This document shows positions 25,159 through 36,558 of a DNA stretch of 64,000 nt, piece after piece (position 1 is the stretch's first letter; the number at the start of each line of letters is the position of its first letter). Under the pieces are notes generated by a model. The model did not search any database, was not told where the DNA came from, and saw nothing but the letters and a program-made list of their open reading frames with translations. The translations under genes were made by a program, and so were the position numbers. The DNA comes from Streptococcus sp. oral taxon 058 str. F0407 (GTDB lineage: Bacteria; Bacillota; Bacilli; Lactobacillales; Streptococcaceae), in assembly GCF_000235485.1 (NCBI RefSeq), contig NZ_JH378888.1:312124-376123 (forward strand), given 5' to 3'.

Positions 25159-28100
25159 TTATACTTTTACAACTTGAACCTCTTCTTTTCCGAGTAAGAT
25201 CAAGTATTTTTCAATATTTTCAATCGAATAAGTTCGTGATAAAGCTTCTCCGTAGAGGGCTAACTGACCACGATAACGGTCTATGAGTTGACTTGGATCA
25301 TCATAGCGGTCTGTCTTATAGTCGAACAGAACGATTTTGTCCTCGTAAAGCAGATAGCCATCAAGGATACCACGGACAACGAAGTCTTCCTGACTCCTTT
25401 GGTCTCGTTTGAGCATGGAGAAGGGTTGTTCGCGATAGAGATGGTTTGTATTGGCGAGAATCTCCTGACCAAGTGGCGTATCAAAGAAAGCTAGGATTTT
25501 AGCAAGATTGATCTTGCCTCTGACAGCTTGGCTGGTTTGAACTTGTTTGAGAGTATCTTTCAGGCTAGCAAGTGTTGGTTGCTGACTGAGGTCAATTCTT
25601 TGCATGAGTTCGTGGGTTGCACTACCAATCTCCGCTCCAGTTACCTTTTCTTTAGTTGAAAAATCTGGTAAATCGAAGCTGATATGTTTCTCTGGTGATT
25701 TGGTTTGGTTAGCAATTTGTACCCCTTCCATATCCATCACCGGTTCATAGAATTTCTTGATTTGACTCGGTGTTTGGACACTTGGGAGCTCAATAGCCGC
25801 ACGGTGAAGAGTATTATAGACTTCCACCTCTTTGAGCATTTCAAGAGCTTCTTTAATGGTATCTGACTGACGGTTGCTTGCTTGGGAACTATCTTGTAGA
25901 GGGCCCATGTTTTCCAATTGACCAATAGCTTCTCTGGTCAGCTGGTCTTCACCAACAAAGCGATAGCTAAAGTTGAGATTATCTTTGGCAAACACTTTAG
26001 TGATAGCCCAAATCCAATCTTGGAAATTCTTGGCTTGCAGTCTGGTATTTTTATCTAGTTTTCCGTTTTCAGCAGCTGGATATTCCTTGGCTTCCAGCTT
26101 TTCACGAGAGCCCTTACCGACAAGATAGAGCTTTCTCTCAGCCCGTGTCATGGCAACATACAGCAGACGCATCTGCTCTGAATAGCTAGCCAGTTTCAGT
26201 TCTTCTTCATTCTGCGTATAAGTAAGGCTAGGAATGGAGAGTTTAATGGTTTTAGGATAGTGAGCTTCAACTGCTCCTGTTTCCACCTTGGCAATGTATT
26301 TGACACCAAGCCCATTTTTTCGACTGAGAATGATGTCTGACATAGAGTCTTGTTTATTGAAGTCCTGATCCATGTTGAGGATAAAGACATAAGGAAACTC
26401 CAGTCCTTTGCTCTTGTGAATTGTCATGAGTTCCAGGGCATCTTTAGGCGGTGCGACGGCTACGCTTGCGAGATCATGCTGGGCTTCTAAAACCTGATCA
26501 ATCATACGAATAAAACGTGACAAGCCCTTGAAATTACTCTTTTCAAACTGATCTGCTCGCAGAGCTAGGGCATAAAGATTGGCTTGTCTAGCTGGACCGT
26601 TTGGCAGGGCCCCAACATAGTCATAATAAAAACGGTCGTTGTAAATCTTCCAAATCAAGTCATAGAGAGAGTGGGTTTTGGCATATAAGCGCCAAGAATC
26701 CAAAATATCCATGAATTGATTGAGTTTTTCAGCTAGATCCTTGTGAATTAAATCTTTCTGGCTAGTTGCTTGTTTTTGAGCATTGACCAGTTTCTCATAG
26801 AGATTTTCTTGGAGTTTATCTTCTACTTTCTGAAGGGACAAGCGTGCCAACTCGTCCTCATCAAAGCTAAACATAGGAGACTTCATCAGAGCTACCAAGG
26901 CATAGTCTTGCAGGGGATTGTGAATGACACGAAGGGTATCCAGCATGACTTGTACTTCTAGGGATTGGAGGTAATTGTTTTGCTCGCCGTCTGTTTTAAC
27001 AGGAATTCCGTACTCAGACAGGGCGAGTAGAATCTGGTCATTTCGACTGCGACTGGAAGTCAAAAGGGCAATTTCTTTAAAGGAAACACCTTTTTCCTGA
27101 TGAAGTTTCAAGATTTCCTTTATGACTAAGCGCATTTCCCCAGTTAGTTTCGTTTCTGCTTGACTCTCTTCTTCCTCTTGTCCGCTATCGTCCTTATCGT
27201 AGAGGAGAAATTCTGCCTTGTTGTCTGGATTAGGAGTCAGTTTGGTATTGGCAAAAACAAGCTGGTGCATGCTATCATAGTTGATTTCGCCGACCTCTTG
27301 GTCCATAAGGCGTCCAAAAGCATCATTGGTTGCTGATAGCACTTCTGAACTACTACGGAAATTTTCCTTGAGGAGAATCAACTTGCCTTCTTGAGGATTT
27401 TGCGCATAGCGTTGGAATTTTTCATTGAAAATCTGCGGGTCTGCCTGACGGAAACGATAGATGGACTGCTTGATATCTCCCACCATAAAGCGATTGTGAC
27501 CATTCGACAGCAATTCCAACATCCGTTCTTGAATGTGGTTGGTATCCTGATACTCATCGACCATGACTTCGTGGAAGCGATCCTGATAAGCCTCACGAAC
27601 TTGCGGGAAATTCTCTAAAATCTCAATGGTGTAATGACTGATATCAGCGAATTCAAAGGCATTTTCCTGACGTTTACGTTCACGATAAGCCTCCACAAAA
27701 TCACTCATAAAGGTTTGGAAGGTTTTAGTTAGCTCCCAAGTGTCTTTATAATAATGTTCTTGGTAGTCGAGAATCGTTATCTGGTCCGCCAGTTGTCCTA
27801 GTTTAGCAAACTGGGTCTTTCTCTCATCGTTATAGGCATCAGCCAGTGGCTTCAAATCGGCCTTACGACTGGAATTAGCCAGAGCTCGACCGTTTTTCTC
27901 CTTCGAAATGGCAACAACACGCGCAAGAATTGCTTGATAAGCCTGGCTATCGGACTCTTGATTTAAGGAGCCAATTTCATCCAGAACCAACTGCACATTT
28001 TCTAAATAGGCAGCTTTGGGAAACTCCTTGGCATCATTATCCAGATGATAACGGAAGAAACTTTCCAAGTCCCAAAGCGCCTGCTTGATTTGCTCAGTTA

Positions 28101-28812
28101 GTTTGTCTTTTTCATTTGCAAAGTCAGCTTCTTCAAATCCTTTGAGGAAGGAGTTGCTCAACCATTTTTGGGGGCTACTGGTGGATTGAAGAAAATCATA
28201 GATTTTGTAGACTTGCTGGCGCAGACCTCGTTCATCCTTGCCTCGCCCAGCAAAGTTCTTCACCAAACGGCTAAATTTCTCTTTATTCTCACCTTGGTAA
28301 TGGTCTTCAAAAACCTGATGAAAAACTTCGTTCTTTAAGAATAGCTGTTCACTTTCATTTTGCAGAATACGGAAGTTCGGTGCGATATCAATCAGATAGC
28401 CGTGTTTGCCAAGGAATTTTTGTGTGAAGGAGTCCATGGTTCCGATGGCCGCGTTTGGCAGATCCGCCAACTGACGTCCCAAGTGTTGTTTGAGATCAAC
28501 ATCATCGGTTTCTTGGATTTGCTGGCTGATTTTTTTCTCCAAGCGTTCCTTGAGTTCAGTCGCAGCCTTAACGGTAAAGGTTGAGATAAAGAGTTGAGAA
28601 ATTTCCACACCACGCGCCAATTGATCAAGAATGCGCTCGGCCATGACAAAGGTCTTCCCTGAACCAGCAGACGCTGAAACAAGGATATTTTGCCCTGCCG
28701 TATAAATGGCTTCGATTTGCTCGGCAGTTTTCTTTTGTTCCTTACTCGAATTCGCTTCTGCTTCTTGCATTTTTTGAATTTCTTCCTCAGTTAAAAAGGG
28801 AATAGCATTCAT
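25159..28812 (-). CDS. rexA: ATP-dependent helicase/nuclease subunit A (RexA/AddA)
   Basis: A 1217-aa UvrD-like helicase with a C-terminal RecB-type nuclease domain. Walker [10 protein letters not shown] is at about 46-54, VDEYQDTN is motif [19 protein letters not shown] motif V, and [11 protein letters not shown] near residue 1170 gives nuclease residues. With RexB it processes double-strand breaks to 3' ends at Chi for RecA. It overlaps rexB by 4 bases. Confidence 0.95.
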   Translation of the reverse strand: MNAIPFLTEEEIQKMQEAEANSSKEQKKTAEQIEAIYTAGQNILVSASAGSGKTFVMAERILDQLARGVEISQLFISTFTVKAATELKERLEKKISQQIQETDDVDLKQHLGRQLADLPNAAIGTMDSFTQKFLGKHGYLIDIAPNFRILQNESEQLFLKNEVFHQVFEDHYQGENKEKFSRLVKNFAGRGKDERGLRQQVYKIYDFLQSTSSPQKWLSNSFLKGFEEADFANEKDKLTEQIKQALWDLESFFRYHLDNDAKEFPKAAYLENVQLVLDEIGSLNQESDSQAYQAILARVVAISKEKNGRALANSSRKADLKPLADAYNDERKTQFAKLGQLADQITILDYQEHYYKDTWELTKTFQTFMSDFVEAYRERKRQENAFEFADISHYTIEILENFPQVREAYQDRFHEVMVDEYQDTNHIQERMLELLSNGHNRFMVGDIKQSIYRFRQADPQIFNEKFQRYAQNPQEGKLILLKENFRSSSEVLSATNDAFGRLMDQEVGEINYDSMHQLVFANTKLTPNPDNKAEFLLYDKDDSGQEEEESQAETKLTGEMRLVIKEILKLHQEKGVSFKEIALLTSSRSRNDQILLALSEYGIPVKTDGEQNNYLQSLEVQVMLDTLRVIHNPLQDYALVALMKSPMFSFDEDELARLSLQKVEDKLQENLYEKLVNAQKQATSQKDLIHKDLAEKLNQFMDILDSWRLYAKTHSLYDLIWKIYNDRFYYDYVGALPNGPARQANLYALALRADQFEKSNFKGLSRFIRMIDQVLEAQHDLASVAVAPPKDALELMTIHKSKGLEFPYVFILNMDQDFNKQDSMSDIILSRKNGLGVKYIAKVETGAVEAHYPKTIKLSIPSLTYTQNEEELKLASYSEQMRLLYVAMTRAERKLYLVGKGSREKLEAKEYPAAENGKLDKNTRLQAKNFQDWIWAITKVFAKDNLNFSYRFVGEDQLTREAIGQLENMGPLQDSSQASNRQSDTIKEALEMLKEVEVYNTLHRAAIELPSVQTPSQIKKFYEPVMDMEGVQIANQTKSPEKHISFDLPDFSTKEKVTGAEIGSATHELMQRIDLSQQPTLASLKDTLKQVQTSQAVRGKINLAKILAFFDTPLGQEILANTNHLYREQPFSMLKRDQRSQEDFVVRGILDGYLLYEDKIVLFDYKTDRYDDPSQLIDRYRGQLALYGEALSRTYSIENIEKYLILLGKEEVQVVKV

Positions 28813-31800
28813 CGATTCAACTCCTCTCTCATTTTTTTAAACCAAGCTTGCTTGAGTTTTTCTCCGACCAGACGTTTGCCATCCTCTAGGTCTAACTTTT
28901 CTAGGAAACGAGCTTGACCCAAATGGTAATTGGCTTCAAATCCTGTAATGGCTTGATGTTGCTGCACGTATGGGGCAATACTTCTGCCGTTCTCTGTGTA
29001 TGGATTGATGGCGAACTGGCCTTCTAAGATCTTCTCAGCCGCTTTCTTGTAAAGATGAACATTGTAGTCCAGTAGGAGCTGAAATTCATCATCTGTCAGC
29101 TGATTGGCCTTGTTTTTGTTGTAAAATTCGCCCAAATGACTACTTTCTTTCTCTAAAAAGATTCCTTGGTATTTCATAGACTTGCTGGCTTCTACTACTG
29201 CTCCTGCCAGACTTTTAACGGTCAAGAGAGATTGGACAGGCTCAGCCATTTCCAAGTACATGGCACCGAAAAAGTTCTGCTCCCCTTCTCTTTTTAGGGC
29301 TGCTAAATAGGTTGGCAGTTGGGAATTAAGCCCATTAAAGAAATGAGGAAACTGGAACTGAGTCAAACTAGACTTGTAGTCTACCACCCCTAGTGCTCCA
29401 TCAGCTTTCAGGCGGTCAATCCGGTCCACCTTACCTCGCACATGGACACTGCGACCATTATCCAGCTGAATAAATGCTTGGTCTCTGCCGCCAAATGTTG
29501 CCTCTTCTTGGATGGTTTCGATGGCTGGATTATGACGAAGGATGTGGCCAGTAGTCCGAGCGACATCAAGAAGAACTTCCTTGGTAAACTGGGCTTCCAA
29601 ACTTTCTTGATAAATGGCTTCAAATTCCCGTTCTTGACTGGTTTCCTTAATAGCTTGCTCCAGACGTTGGTCAAACGAATTTTCAGCAGGCAGTTTCAAG
29701 GCACGTTCAAAAATACGGTGTAAGAAATTCCCATGACTGCGAGCATCTGGACGCAGGCGCAATTCTTCCTGCAAACCAAGGACATAACGGAGGAAATAAC
29801 TATATTCATTGCGGTAAAACTCTGTCAAACCAGAGGTAGACAGATAAAACTCCTTGTCAGCTGGATAAAGAGCTTGCAAGGTATCCTTTGCTAATGGCTT
29901 GCTGCTTGGGCTGGTTGGGAGGGCAGGATTGGCAAGGCCTTTTTGGTCAAGTTTTTTCCCCATGACACGCGCCAGCACCTTGACAAAAGTTAAATCTTGT
30001 TCATTTTCACTAGAAGCAGCCTGCTGATGATAGGCAACCAGACTAGACAAGAGACTGTGATAAGAACCCATATCTTCTTTGCTAAGATTTTTATGGTTCA
30101 TCCTCTTTTCTCTTCGGCAAAATCCAAAACTTACCAGTTCATGAAGATAGGCAGATTCCTTGCTCTCGTTTTCATTGAGAAGACTTGGTGCTGACAAAAT
30201 CAATTGCTTACGGGCAGAATTGACCAAGGAAAGCATGGTATAGCGATTTTTCTTGAGATTTTCACTGCTGGCAATCAGCAGTTGAGCCCCCTCTTCTGTC
30301 GCTTGGTTTAAGGTCTCTCTCTCTTCGTCTGTCAAAAGGCTGGTATTTTGAGCGATTTTTGGTAAATGATCCTGAGTGAGTCCAATGCCATAGACAAAGT
30401 CAGCAGTCAGTGGTGCAATCAAATCGTAACTCTGCACCAGAACAGTGTCCACTGTCGCTGGAATGGTTCGATACTGAGATAAAGTCATTCCTGAGTGGAG
30501 TAAGGCTAAGAAGTCCTCCAGACTTACTTGTGAACCAGCAAAAACGGTCGCAAATTGTTCTAAAACATGACAGAAAGCTTTCCAAACTTCGGCTTGTCTC
30601 TCCTGTTCTATGGCTTCCATAGTGGATGTTAAACCTTGCATCTGCTTGCTTAAAGCAGCATTTTTTAGAAAAGTACTCCACTTTTGCAAGAGATTTTCAG
30701 CCTTTTGTTTCCGACTGGCAAACAAGGTTTCTAGAGGAGCCAAAACTCGTAAACGAATGGCATTCAAACGTTCCAAATCAAACTTTCCATGGTGGGATTT
30801 GGTGAAGGTTTGCTGAAAGGCTGGCAAGCCGTTGATACCAAGATAGAGGAGGTATTGTTCAAAGGCATCGATATCAGCTTGACTAAGATCAGTATACAAG
30901 CCGGTTCTGAGGAGGTTAATCAAATCCTCCTGACGGAAACGGTAGCGTTTTAATCGTAAAATAGACTCCACATACTGGGTCAAGTGATGATGAGCCATGG
31001 ATTCGCTTTTACCTAGATAGAATGGAATCTGATACTGGTCAAAAATGGTCTTTAAGGACAACTGATAAGAAGCCACATCTCCTAACAGAATCCGAAAATG
31101 CTTGTAACTCAAGTCTGGATTGTCATGTAGTTTTTGACGAATGCTGCGGGCTACCAACTCCAACTCTTCCTTTTGTGTCAAGCAAGACCAGATTTGCAGA
31201 TTTTCACGGTCCTTGTCATCGATATCTAAGGTGACTTCTGAAAAGTCATAAGAAGACTCCAGCAAACGAGAGGCCTTGTCAAAACTATCCATTTTCTCAT
31301 GAGTCTGAGAGCGGTCTTGGGCAGGCGTTTGATATTTAGAACCTAAATGATGAAGAAATTCTATACTGGCCTGGTAGAGATTGCCCTCAGCGAAGGGACT
31401 GGTATAGGCCTTCTTACTTGCATAAGCACCAATAACAATCCCAACACCTTTACGATGGAGCAGATCCACCACATGCTCCTCCTCAGCGGAAAAACGGGTA
31501 AAACCGTCGATAACCAAAGCCAGCTGACTGAAATCACTACTTACCTTTTCATTCTCAATAGCCTCAATCAAATGGGACAACTGACTTCCCTGAGACAACT
31601 GGCTTTTATTGAGATAGGCCGTTACTTTCTCAAAAATCAAAAGTAAATCTGCTCGCTTGTCCTCATCGGTCAAACTTTCCAAGTCCAAAAAACTCATCTG
31701 AGCAGTCGTCATCTCGTGATAGAGTTCAATCAACTGCTGGATAAATTGAGGGTCTTGTTTAATAGCACCATAAACTCGTAACTTTTTGGGATCAAGTTCA

Positions 31801-32084
31801 GCCAGGCATTTATAAAAGGCCATCCCAAGGCCGATGTCATCAAGACTGGTCTTTGTAGGCAAGTCATTTAAAACCAGGTAACGAGCCATTTGAGCAAAGC
31901 GCGTGACAGTAATGGCAAAAGAAGCCTGCTGGGACAAGCATTCCAGCACGGCACGTTCCTTTTCAAATGAAAGAGAGTTGGGGGCAATGTAGAAGATCCG
32001 TTTGCCAGCAGCAACCAGCTCTTCTGCCTCTCTGGTTAGGATTTTTGTCAAAGAAGTCCGAACATCAGTATAAAGTAATTTCAT
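28809..32084 (-). CDS. rexB: ATP-dependent exonuclease subunit RexB (AddB)
   Basis: A 1091-aa partner of RexA. It has an inactive helicase-like N terminus without a Walker A lysine motif (the equivalent place reads TDVRTSLTK) and a C-terminal nuclease domain with GVVDYKSS around residue 905. This layout is typical of streptococcal RexB. It starts the rexBA operon; GAGGCAGAG precedes ATG 32084. The next gene upstream is divergent (32207). Confidence 0.95.
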   Translation of the reverse strand: MKLLYTDVRTSLTKILTREAEELVAAGKRIFYIAPNSLSFEKERAVLECLSQQASFAITVTRFAQMARYLVLNDLPTKTSLDDIGLGMAFYKCLAELDPKKLRVYGAIKQDPQFIQQLIELYHEMTTAQMSFLDLESLTDEDKRADLLLIFEKVTAYLNKSQLSQGSQLSHLIEAIENEKVSSDFSQLALVIDGFTRFSAEEEHVVDLLHRKGVGIVIGAYASKKAYTSPFAEGNLYQASIEFLHHLGSKYQTPAQDRSQTHEKMDSFDKASRLLESSYDFSEVTLDIDDKDRENLQIWSCLTQKEELELVARSIRQKLHDNPDLSYKHFRILLGDVASYQLSLKTIFDQYQIPFYLGKSESMAHHHLTQYVESILRLKRYRFRQEDLINLLRTGLYTDLSQADIDAFEQYLLYLGINGLPAFQQTFTKSHHGKFDLERLNAIRLRVLAPLETLFASRKQKAENLLQKWSTFLKNAALSKQMQGLTSTMEAIEQERQAEVWKAFCHVLEQFATVFAGSQVSLEDFLALLHSGMTLSQYRTIPATVDTVLVQSYDLIAPLTADFVYGIGLTQDHLPKIAQNTSLLTDEERETLNQATEEGAQLLIASSENLKKNRYTMLSLVNSARKQLILSAPSLLNENESKESAYLHELVSFGFCRREKRMNHKNLSKEDMGSYHSLLSSLVAYHQQAASSENEQDLTFVKVLARVMGKKLDQKGLANPALPTSPSSKPLAKDTLQALYPADKEFYLSTSGLTEFYRNEYSYFLRYVLGLQEELRLRPDARSHGNFLHRIFERALKLPAENSFDQRLEQAIKETSQEREFEAIYQESLEAQFTKEVLLDVARTTGHILRHNPAIETIQEEATFGGRDQAFIQLDNGRSVHVRGKVDRIDRLKADGALGVVDYKSSLTQFQFPHFFNGLNSQLPTYLAALKREGEQNFFGAMYLEMAEPVQSLLTVKSLAGAVVEASKSMKYQGIFLEKESSHLGEFYNKNKANQLTDDEFQLLLDYNVHLYKKAAEKILEGQFAINPYTENGRSIAPYVQQHQAITGFEANYHLGQARFLEKLDLEDGKRLVGEKLKQAWFKKMREELNR

Positions 32085-32168
32085 CTCTGCCTCGTTACAT
32101 TTTCTGTCATTATCCTATATTATACCATGATTTAGCCGAAGATTCTGCCTCTTTCTAACCAAAATATG

Positions 32169-32175
32169 CTATAAT
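32169..32175 (+). promoter_or_regulatory. Extended -10 promoter for the Cof-type hydrolase
   Basis: TGC TATAAT, with the hexamer at 32170-32175, is an extended -10 box upstream of the gene starting at 32207 in the divergent gap with rexB. Confidence 0.55.
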
Positions 32176-32206
32176 AAAAGCAAAAACACCTAGAAAAGGA
32201 AGCCTT

Positions 32207-33016
32207 ATGATTAAACTACTAGCCTTAGATATGGACGGAACCCTCCTCAATGAAGCCAAGAAAATCCCACAAGCCCACATTACTGCCATTCACCAAGCTA
32301 TTGAGAAAGGGGTAAAACTGGTTCTCTGTACGGGCCGCCCACTTTTCGGTGTCCTTCCTTATTACAAAAAATTGGGACTGGACCTCCAGAATGAGTATGT
32401 CATTGTCAATAATGGGTGCTCAACCCACCAGACCAGTGATTGGAGTCTAGTTGACTGGCAAGAACTCAGTCCAGCTGACATTGAATACCTCTATGACCTA
32501 GCTGAAAAAAGCGATGTCCAGTTGACTCTTTTTGATGAGGAACACTATTTTGTCCTTGGTGGCAAGCCAAATGAAATCGTTCAAAACGATGCAAAACTAG
32601 TCTTTTCAGACCTGACTGAAATTTCCCTTGAGGAAGCCACCAGTGGTAAGCATCGTATGTTCCAAGGCATGTTTTTAGGCACTAAAGAACAAACAGACGA
32701 TTTTGAAGAGCGTTTTGCTGAGGAACTCTGCCAAAGATTCAGCGGCGTTCGTTCGCAGCCTGTCATTTATGAAGCCATGCCACTTGGAACCACAAAGGCT
32801 ACTGCTCTTTCACGACTAGCAGAGATTTTGCAGATTGAGCCTTCAGAAATCATGGCTATGGGCGATGCTAATAATGATATCGAAATGCTCCAGTTTGCAG
32901 GCCTTGGTATTGCTATGGGAAATGCTAGTGACCATGTCAAATCTCTAGCTGATGACGTTACAGAAAGCAATGAAGAAGACGGCGTCGCGCGTGCCATTGA
33001 GAAGTATATTTTATAG
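32207..33016 (+). CDS. HAD-superfamily Cof-type sugar/FMN phosphatase
   Basis: A 269-aa cytosolic phosphatase. Motif I is DMDGTLL at 8-14, motif II is CTGRP near 45, and motif IV GDANNDIEM is near 223. The insertion of a C2B cap between motifs II and III marks the Cof/YidA subgroup, which dephosphorylates sugar phosphates and related metabolites. The RBS AAAGGAAG precedes the ATG. It is transcribed away from the terminus, unlike most genes in this half. Confidence 0.9.
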   Translation: MIKLLALDMDGTLLNEAKKIPQAHITAIHQAIEKGVKLVLCTGRPLFGVLPYYKKLGLDLQNEYVIVNNGCSTHQTSDWSLVDWQELSPADIEYLYDLAEKSDVQLTLFDEEHYFVLGGKPNEIVQNDAKLVFSDLTEISLEEATSGKHRMFQGMFLGTKEQTDDFEERFAEELCQRFSGVRSQPVIYEAMPLGTTKATALSRLAEILQIEPSEIMAMGDANNDIEMLQFAGLGIAMGNASDHVKSLADDVTESNEEDGVARAIEKYIL

Positions 33017-33024
33017 AGAAAATC

Positions 33025-33051
33025 CCCAGTTAAATCCTTAACTGGGTTTTT
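33025..33051 (+). terminator. Intrinsic terminator after the Cof-type hydrolase
   Basis: CCCAGTTAA pairs with TTAACTGGG around ATCC, followed by TTTTT. Confidence 0.85.
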
Positions 33052-33160
33052 GACATTTTAAAAATCTGAAAACTTTAGAAACTCTTTAGAAATACTTGAG
33101 CTTTCCTTGATTTCTATGCTTTATACTAAAGTTATCAAAATAAATCAAAAGGAGATAATC

Positions 33161-34069
33161 ATGAAAACAGTACTTGAAATTCATGGATTGTCCAAAAACT
33201 TTGACAAACAAGCTATTCTTCAAGATCTTAGTCTAACGATAAAAGAGGGAGATATTTATGGTCTAATTGGGAAAAACGGAGCAGGTAAAACTACTCTTAT
33301 CAAAATAATTACACAACTACTGTTTGCGGATAAAGGAACTGTTTCCCTCTTTTCTAGTCAATCGGAAAAGGAGTGGATCAAGTCCCTATCTCGAGTAGGT
33401 TCGGTTATCGAATCACCTGTAGCTCATAATCACTTAACAGCATACCAGAATCTGAAATATTATTGTATGATACGTCATATTCCAAATGCTGATAAGGTGA
33501 TTCATGAGACTTTGGACTATGTTGGGTTGTCAGATACAGGAAAAAAAGTCTTTCGTGATTTTTCACTAGGAATGAAACAAAGACTTGGCATCGCCATTGC
33601 CCTCCTATCCAAACCTGATTTCCTGATTCTTGATGAACCCATTAATGGTCTCGACCCAATTGGAATCAAAGAATTTCGTCTCATGATTCACCGGCTCAAT
33701 CAAGAAAAAGGCATAACTATCCTCATCTCTAGCCATATCTTGTCAGAACTCTATCTCTTAGCTAATCGCTTTGGTATTCTGGATCAAGGTAAGATTATCC
33801 GTGAAATCAGTAAAGCTGAATTTGAAACACTGAGTGAGGATTATATTGTGCTTAAAACAAGCGACAAAGAAAGAGCTTGTCAGGTATTGAAAGAACAAAT
33901 CCAACTCCAGTTTAAGGTTGTCAATCCTGAAAATGAAATCCATATCTTTGGTAATGAACAAGATGTCAAACAGATTCTTAAGCAACTAACTTTGGCCGAT
34001 GTTGCTATTGATGAGATATACTTTGCCCGTCAAAACCTAGAAGAATACTTCACACAATTGGTAGAATAG
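33161..34069 (+). CDS. ABC transporter ATP-binding protein, BcrA/lantibiotic-immunity type
   Basis: A 302-aa ATPase. Walker A GKNGAGKTT is at about 38-46, the signature FSLGMKQR near 138, Walker B FLILDEPINGLD near 157, and a C-terminal extension of about 80 residues is typical of BcrA-like exporters. The frame opens earlier at 33107, but AAGGAG seven bases before ATG 33161 fixes the start. Together with the permease 10 bases downstream it would expel peptide antibiotics such as bacitracin or lantibiotics. Specificity is not visible. Confidence 0.88.
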   Translation: MKTVLEIHGLSKNFDKQAILQDLSLTIKEGDIYGLIGKNGAGKTTLIKIITQLLFADKGTVSLFSSQSEKEWIKSLSRVGSVIESPVAHNHLTAYQNLKYYCMIRHIPNADKVIHETLDYVGLSDTGKKVFRDFSLGMKQRLGIAIALLSKPDFLILDEPINGLDPIGIKEFRLMIHRLNQEKGITILISSHILSELYLLANRFGILDQGKIIREISKAEFETLSEDYIVLKTSDKERACQVLKEQIQLQFKVVNPENEIHIFGNEQDVKQILKQLTLADVAIDEIYFARQNLEEYFTQLVE

Positions 34070-34079
34070 GAGAAAAATC

Positions 34080-34835
34080 ATGATACACACCATTCAAGCA
34101 GATTTTTACCGTCTCTTTCGCTCCAAAGGATTCTGGATTACAGAATTCATTCTCTTTGTACTTATGTTAATGGGTGCTACTATTGGCGCTACAGGACATC
34201 TGATGTCAGTAAATACTACACCTGAAACAGAATTTCCGACAAAAGGTTGGGACGGCATCCAAGCTCTTATCAACGCGTCTAGCAATGGTTCAAATCTCGT
34301 TTTTCTCTGCATCATTCTGGCATGCCTCGTTCTTGGAGTTGATTTAATCGGCAAACTCTATAAAAATAGTTTGACAGTTGGCGTTTCTCGTACAGAGTTT
34401 TTCCTTGCTAAATCCTTTGTTCTAGCAAGTATCGCTTTCTTACAACTTATCCTTAGCCTTGTTATTGCCTTTATTCCAGCAACTATCTTAAATGGATTTG
34501 GAACCATGCCTGATGGATTTATTGGCAATCTATTGATAACCATTTCCCTTCAATTTCTTTGCCTCCTTGCTTGGCTTTCCATCGTTTCCTTCATTCTCTA
34601 TGTTAGTCACTCTTATCTAGCGGTATTTATTGGTTATTTGGTCAGCTCTATCTTACTTTCTATGCCAATGCTCATTTTTCCAAATATCAAAATTTTACCA
34701 TATTTATCATTGCAATTCGCCTATGATATGACTGCTAATAGTGAGTCAATTTTCTACACATTTATAGTTAGCCTAGCTGTTATTGTAATCTTTAATATGA
34801 GTGGACTGACAGTTTTCAAAAAGAAAAGTCTATAA
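34080..34835 (+). CDS. ABC-2 type permease (BcrB/lantibiotic-immunity-like)
   Basis: A 251-aa membrane protein with six hydrophobic helices (about 17-37, 79-97, 112-140, 150-175, 182-202, 222-242), the size of MutE/SpaE/BcrB permeases. It starts 10 bases after the ATPase stop behind AGGAG and should pair with it. The convergent two-component system across a shared terminator is a common arrangement for antibiotic-sensing exporters. Confidence 0.82.
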   Translation: MIHTIQADFYRLFRSKGFWITEFILFVLMLMGATIGATGHLMSVNTTPETEFPTKGWDGIQALINASSNGSNLVFLCIILACLVLGVDLIGKLYKNSLTVGVSRTEFFLAKSFVLASIAFLQLILSLVIAFIPATILNGFGTMPDGFIGNLLITISLQFLCLLAWLSIVSFILYVSHSYLAVFIGYLVSSILLSMPMLIFPNIKILPYLSLQFAYDMTANSESIFYTFIVSLAVIVIFNMSGLTVFKKKSL

Positions 34836-34842
34836 AAAAATG

Positions 34843-34868
34843 ACCTCCTCTATGCCTACAGAGGAGGT
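34843..34868. terminator. Shared bidirectional terminator between ABC transporter and two-component genes
   Basis: ACCTCCTCT (34843-34851) pairs with AGAGGAGGT (34860-34868), with A-runs to the left and T-rich sequence to the right, so it can stop both convergent transcripts. Confidence 0.8.
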
Positions 34869-34877
34869 TTCTTTTCG

Positions 34878-35756
34878 TTAAAAATAAATGAAAACCGACA
34901 ACCACTGCCCATCTGTGCTCAGTTTCATCTCCGCTCCAAGAAGATGAACCAATTCCTCGGTAATATAGAGACCTAAACCAGAGGATTCTTCTGTGTCTGA
35001 TAGATTTTCAGAATAAAAACGATTGCTGAGATTGTCTATATTCTTGATAGGTTTTTTAACAAGATTATCGATTTCTAAAACAATCCCTTTTTCTCCCTTT
35101 TTCAAAGAAAGCCGAGCCTTTTCCTTGCCGTGCTTGAAAACATTTCCAAGGAGGTTTTGTAAAATTCTATCCAGTAAGTCTTCATCAGTCGTCGTTTTCA
35201 ATCCTGGTTCAACGTTAAAATCAAGAACAATATGTGAAGACTGAAAAACGTCATAATAGGCTAAAGTCTTCTTTGTTATAAAAGTTGATAAATCAAGTTC
35301 TTCCAGTTTCGGTTTGACTGCTCCTTCCATCAAATGACGGTATTCAAGGAGAGCCTCCAAACGTTTAGAAACCAAATCAAGGTGATGGGCTATTTTGTTT
35401 AACGTTTCTGGATTAGGTTCAGGATTTTTTATCAGTTGCTGAGTATATCCTGAAGCGATTGTTAAAGGTGTCCGAATATCATGAGCGATGTTACTGATTG
35501 CCATATCTAGGGTGCGTTTTTCCTGCTTCATGATGAGCTGATTCTGTTCCACTTCTTGAAATAGATTTTCAATTTGGTTATGTAGACGCAAAATAGTCTT
35601 TGAAAAGAAATTTACACCGATCCTCTTCATGCTACCAGAGCGAATCTTCTCTTCAATTTGTCTGCTTAAATCTCTAACTGCTAGATGATAGCGAATCAAA
35701 GACACTGACAAAATGATGTTAATGAGGAACACCAGAGATAGCAAAATATAAATCAT
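34878..35756 (-). CDS. Sensor histidine kinase
   Basis: A 292-aa kinase with a single N-terminal membrane helix (about 2-22) and almost no outer domain, so it probably senses within the membrane or through the ABC transporter. The H-box NIAHDIRTPLT (His phosphorylated) is near residue 95, the N-box LQNLLGNVFKHG near 200, and GLGLYITEEL near 258. AAAGGAG before ATG 35756 selects this start over the longer frame. The start overlaps the regulator stop as ATGA. Confidence 0.9.
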   Translation of the reverse strand: MIYILLSLVFLINIILSVSLIRYHLAVRDLSRQIEEKIRSGSMKRIGVNFFSKTILRLHNQIENLFQEVEQNQLIMKQEKRTLDMAISNIAHDIRTPLTIASGYTQQLIKNPEPNPETLNKIAHHLDLVSKRLEALLEYRHLMEGAVKPKLEELDLSTFITKKTLAYYDVFQSSHIVLDFNVEPGLKTTTDEDLLDRILQNLLGNVFKHGKEKARLSLKKGEKGIVLEIDNLVKKPIKNIDNLSNRFYSENLSDTEESSGLGLYITEELVHLLGAEMKLSTDGQWLSVFIYF

Positions 35757-36454
35757 TGCTTGTCTCCTTTTAATCGTACACCAACTCCCCAAATGGTTTC
35801 GATGTATTCGTGATTTGGATCCAGTTGATGCAGTTTTTTACGGAGATTGCTTAGATGGGTGTTGAGTGTATTATCTCCAGGCAGGTAACTTTCTTCCCAA
35901 ATCAATTCATAGAGTTCTTCCTTTGTGAAGATCTTTTTAGGATGATGGAGCAAGATTTGGAGAATTTGACATTCTTTCTTTGCAAGGCGAATGGTTTCAG
36001 TTACGCTACTTATTTCAAAACTATCTGCATCAAACTGGATATTTTTAAAGTTTTGTACGAGGTTATCAATTTCTCTTCGATCTCCTGACTGATGTTCACC
36101 ACTTTGGCGTAATTGCACGGTGACTCTGGCAAAGACTTCGTCCAAATCAAAAGGTTTTACTACATAATCATTGGCACCGTCTAGTAGATATTGGCTGATG
36201 AGCTTTTTATCACCTAAAGCAGTAAGCATGATGACCGGAGTCTGACTAGTTTGTCGAATAGCTTGCAAGACTTGGTCACCATTTTTCCCAGGAAGCATGA
36301 TATCTAGCAAAACGAGATCAATGCCACCTTTATCAAATTGCATGATACCTTCTGTGCCTGAAAATGCTTGAATCACCTCATGTTCCTCAGTAAGAAGGAT
36401 TTTTAAAATCTCCTGAATTTCATTATTATCTTCAATAACCAATATCTTAGCCAT
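35753..36454 (-). CDS. OmpR-family response regulator
   Basis: A 233-aa regulator. The receiver domain has the acidic pocket IEDN, phospho-Asp in VLLDIML (about residue 52) and Lys in VVKPFD; the C-terminal winged helix ends with YIETIWGVGVRLKGD. AAAGGA before ATG 36454 selects this start. A TGTTATAAT -10 lies just upstream on the minus strand. The likely target is the convergent BcrAB-like transporter; this is inferred. I cannot match it to one of the conserved pneumococcal systems. Confidence 0.9.
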   Translation of the reverse strand: MAKILVIEDNNEIQEILKILLTEEHEVIQAFSGTEGIMQFDKGGIDLVLLDIMLPGKNGDQVLQAIRQTSQTPVIMLTALGDKKLISQYLLDGANDYVVKPFDLDEVFARVTVQLRQSGEHQSGDRREIDNLVQNFKNIQFDADSFEISSVTETIRLAKKECQILQILLHHPKKIFTKEELYELIWEESYLPGDNTLNTHLSNLRKKLHQLDPNHEYIETIWGVGVRLKGDKQ

Positions 36455-36558
36455 AAATAACGTCCTTTCTAAAACTATTATAACATGTTTTATTAGGAAT
36501 TCCAGATACAGAAAAACTCCTCTCACATTTTAAGCAAGAAAGAGCTAATAAATTGAAT

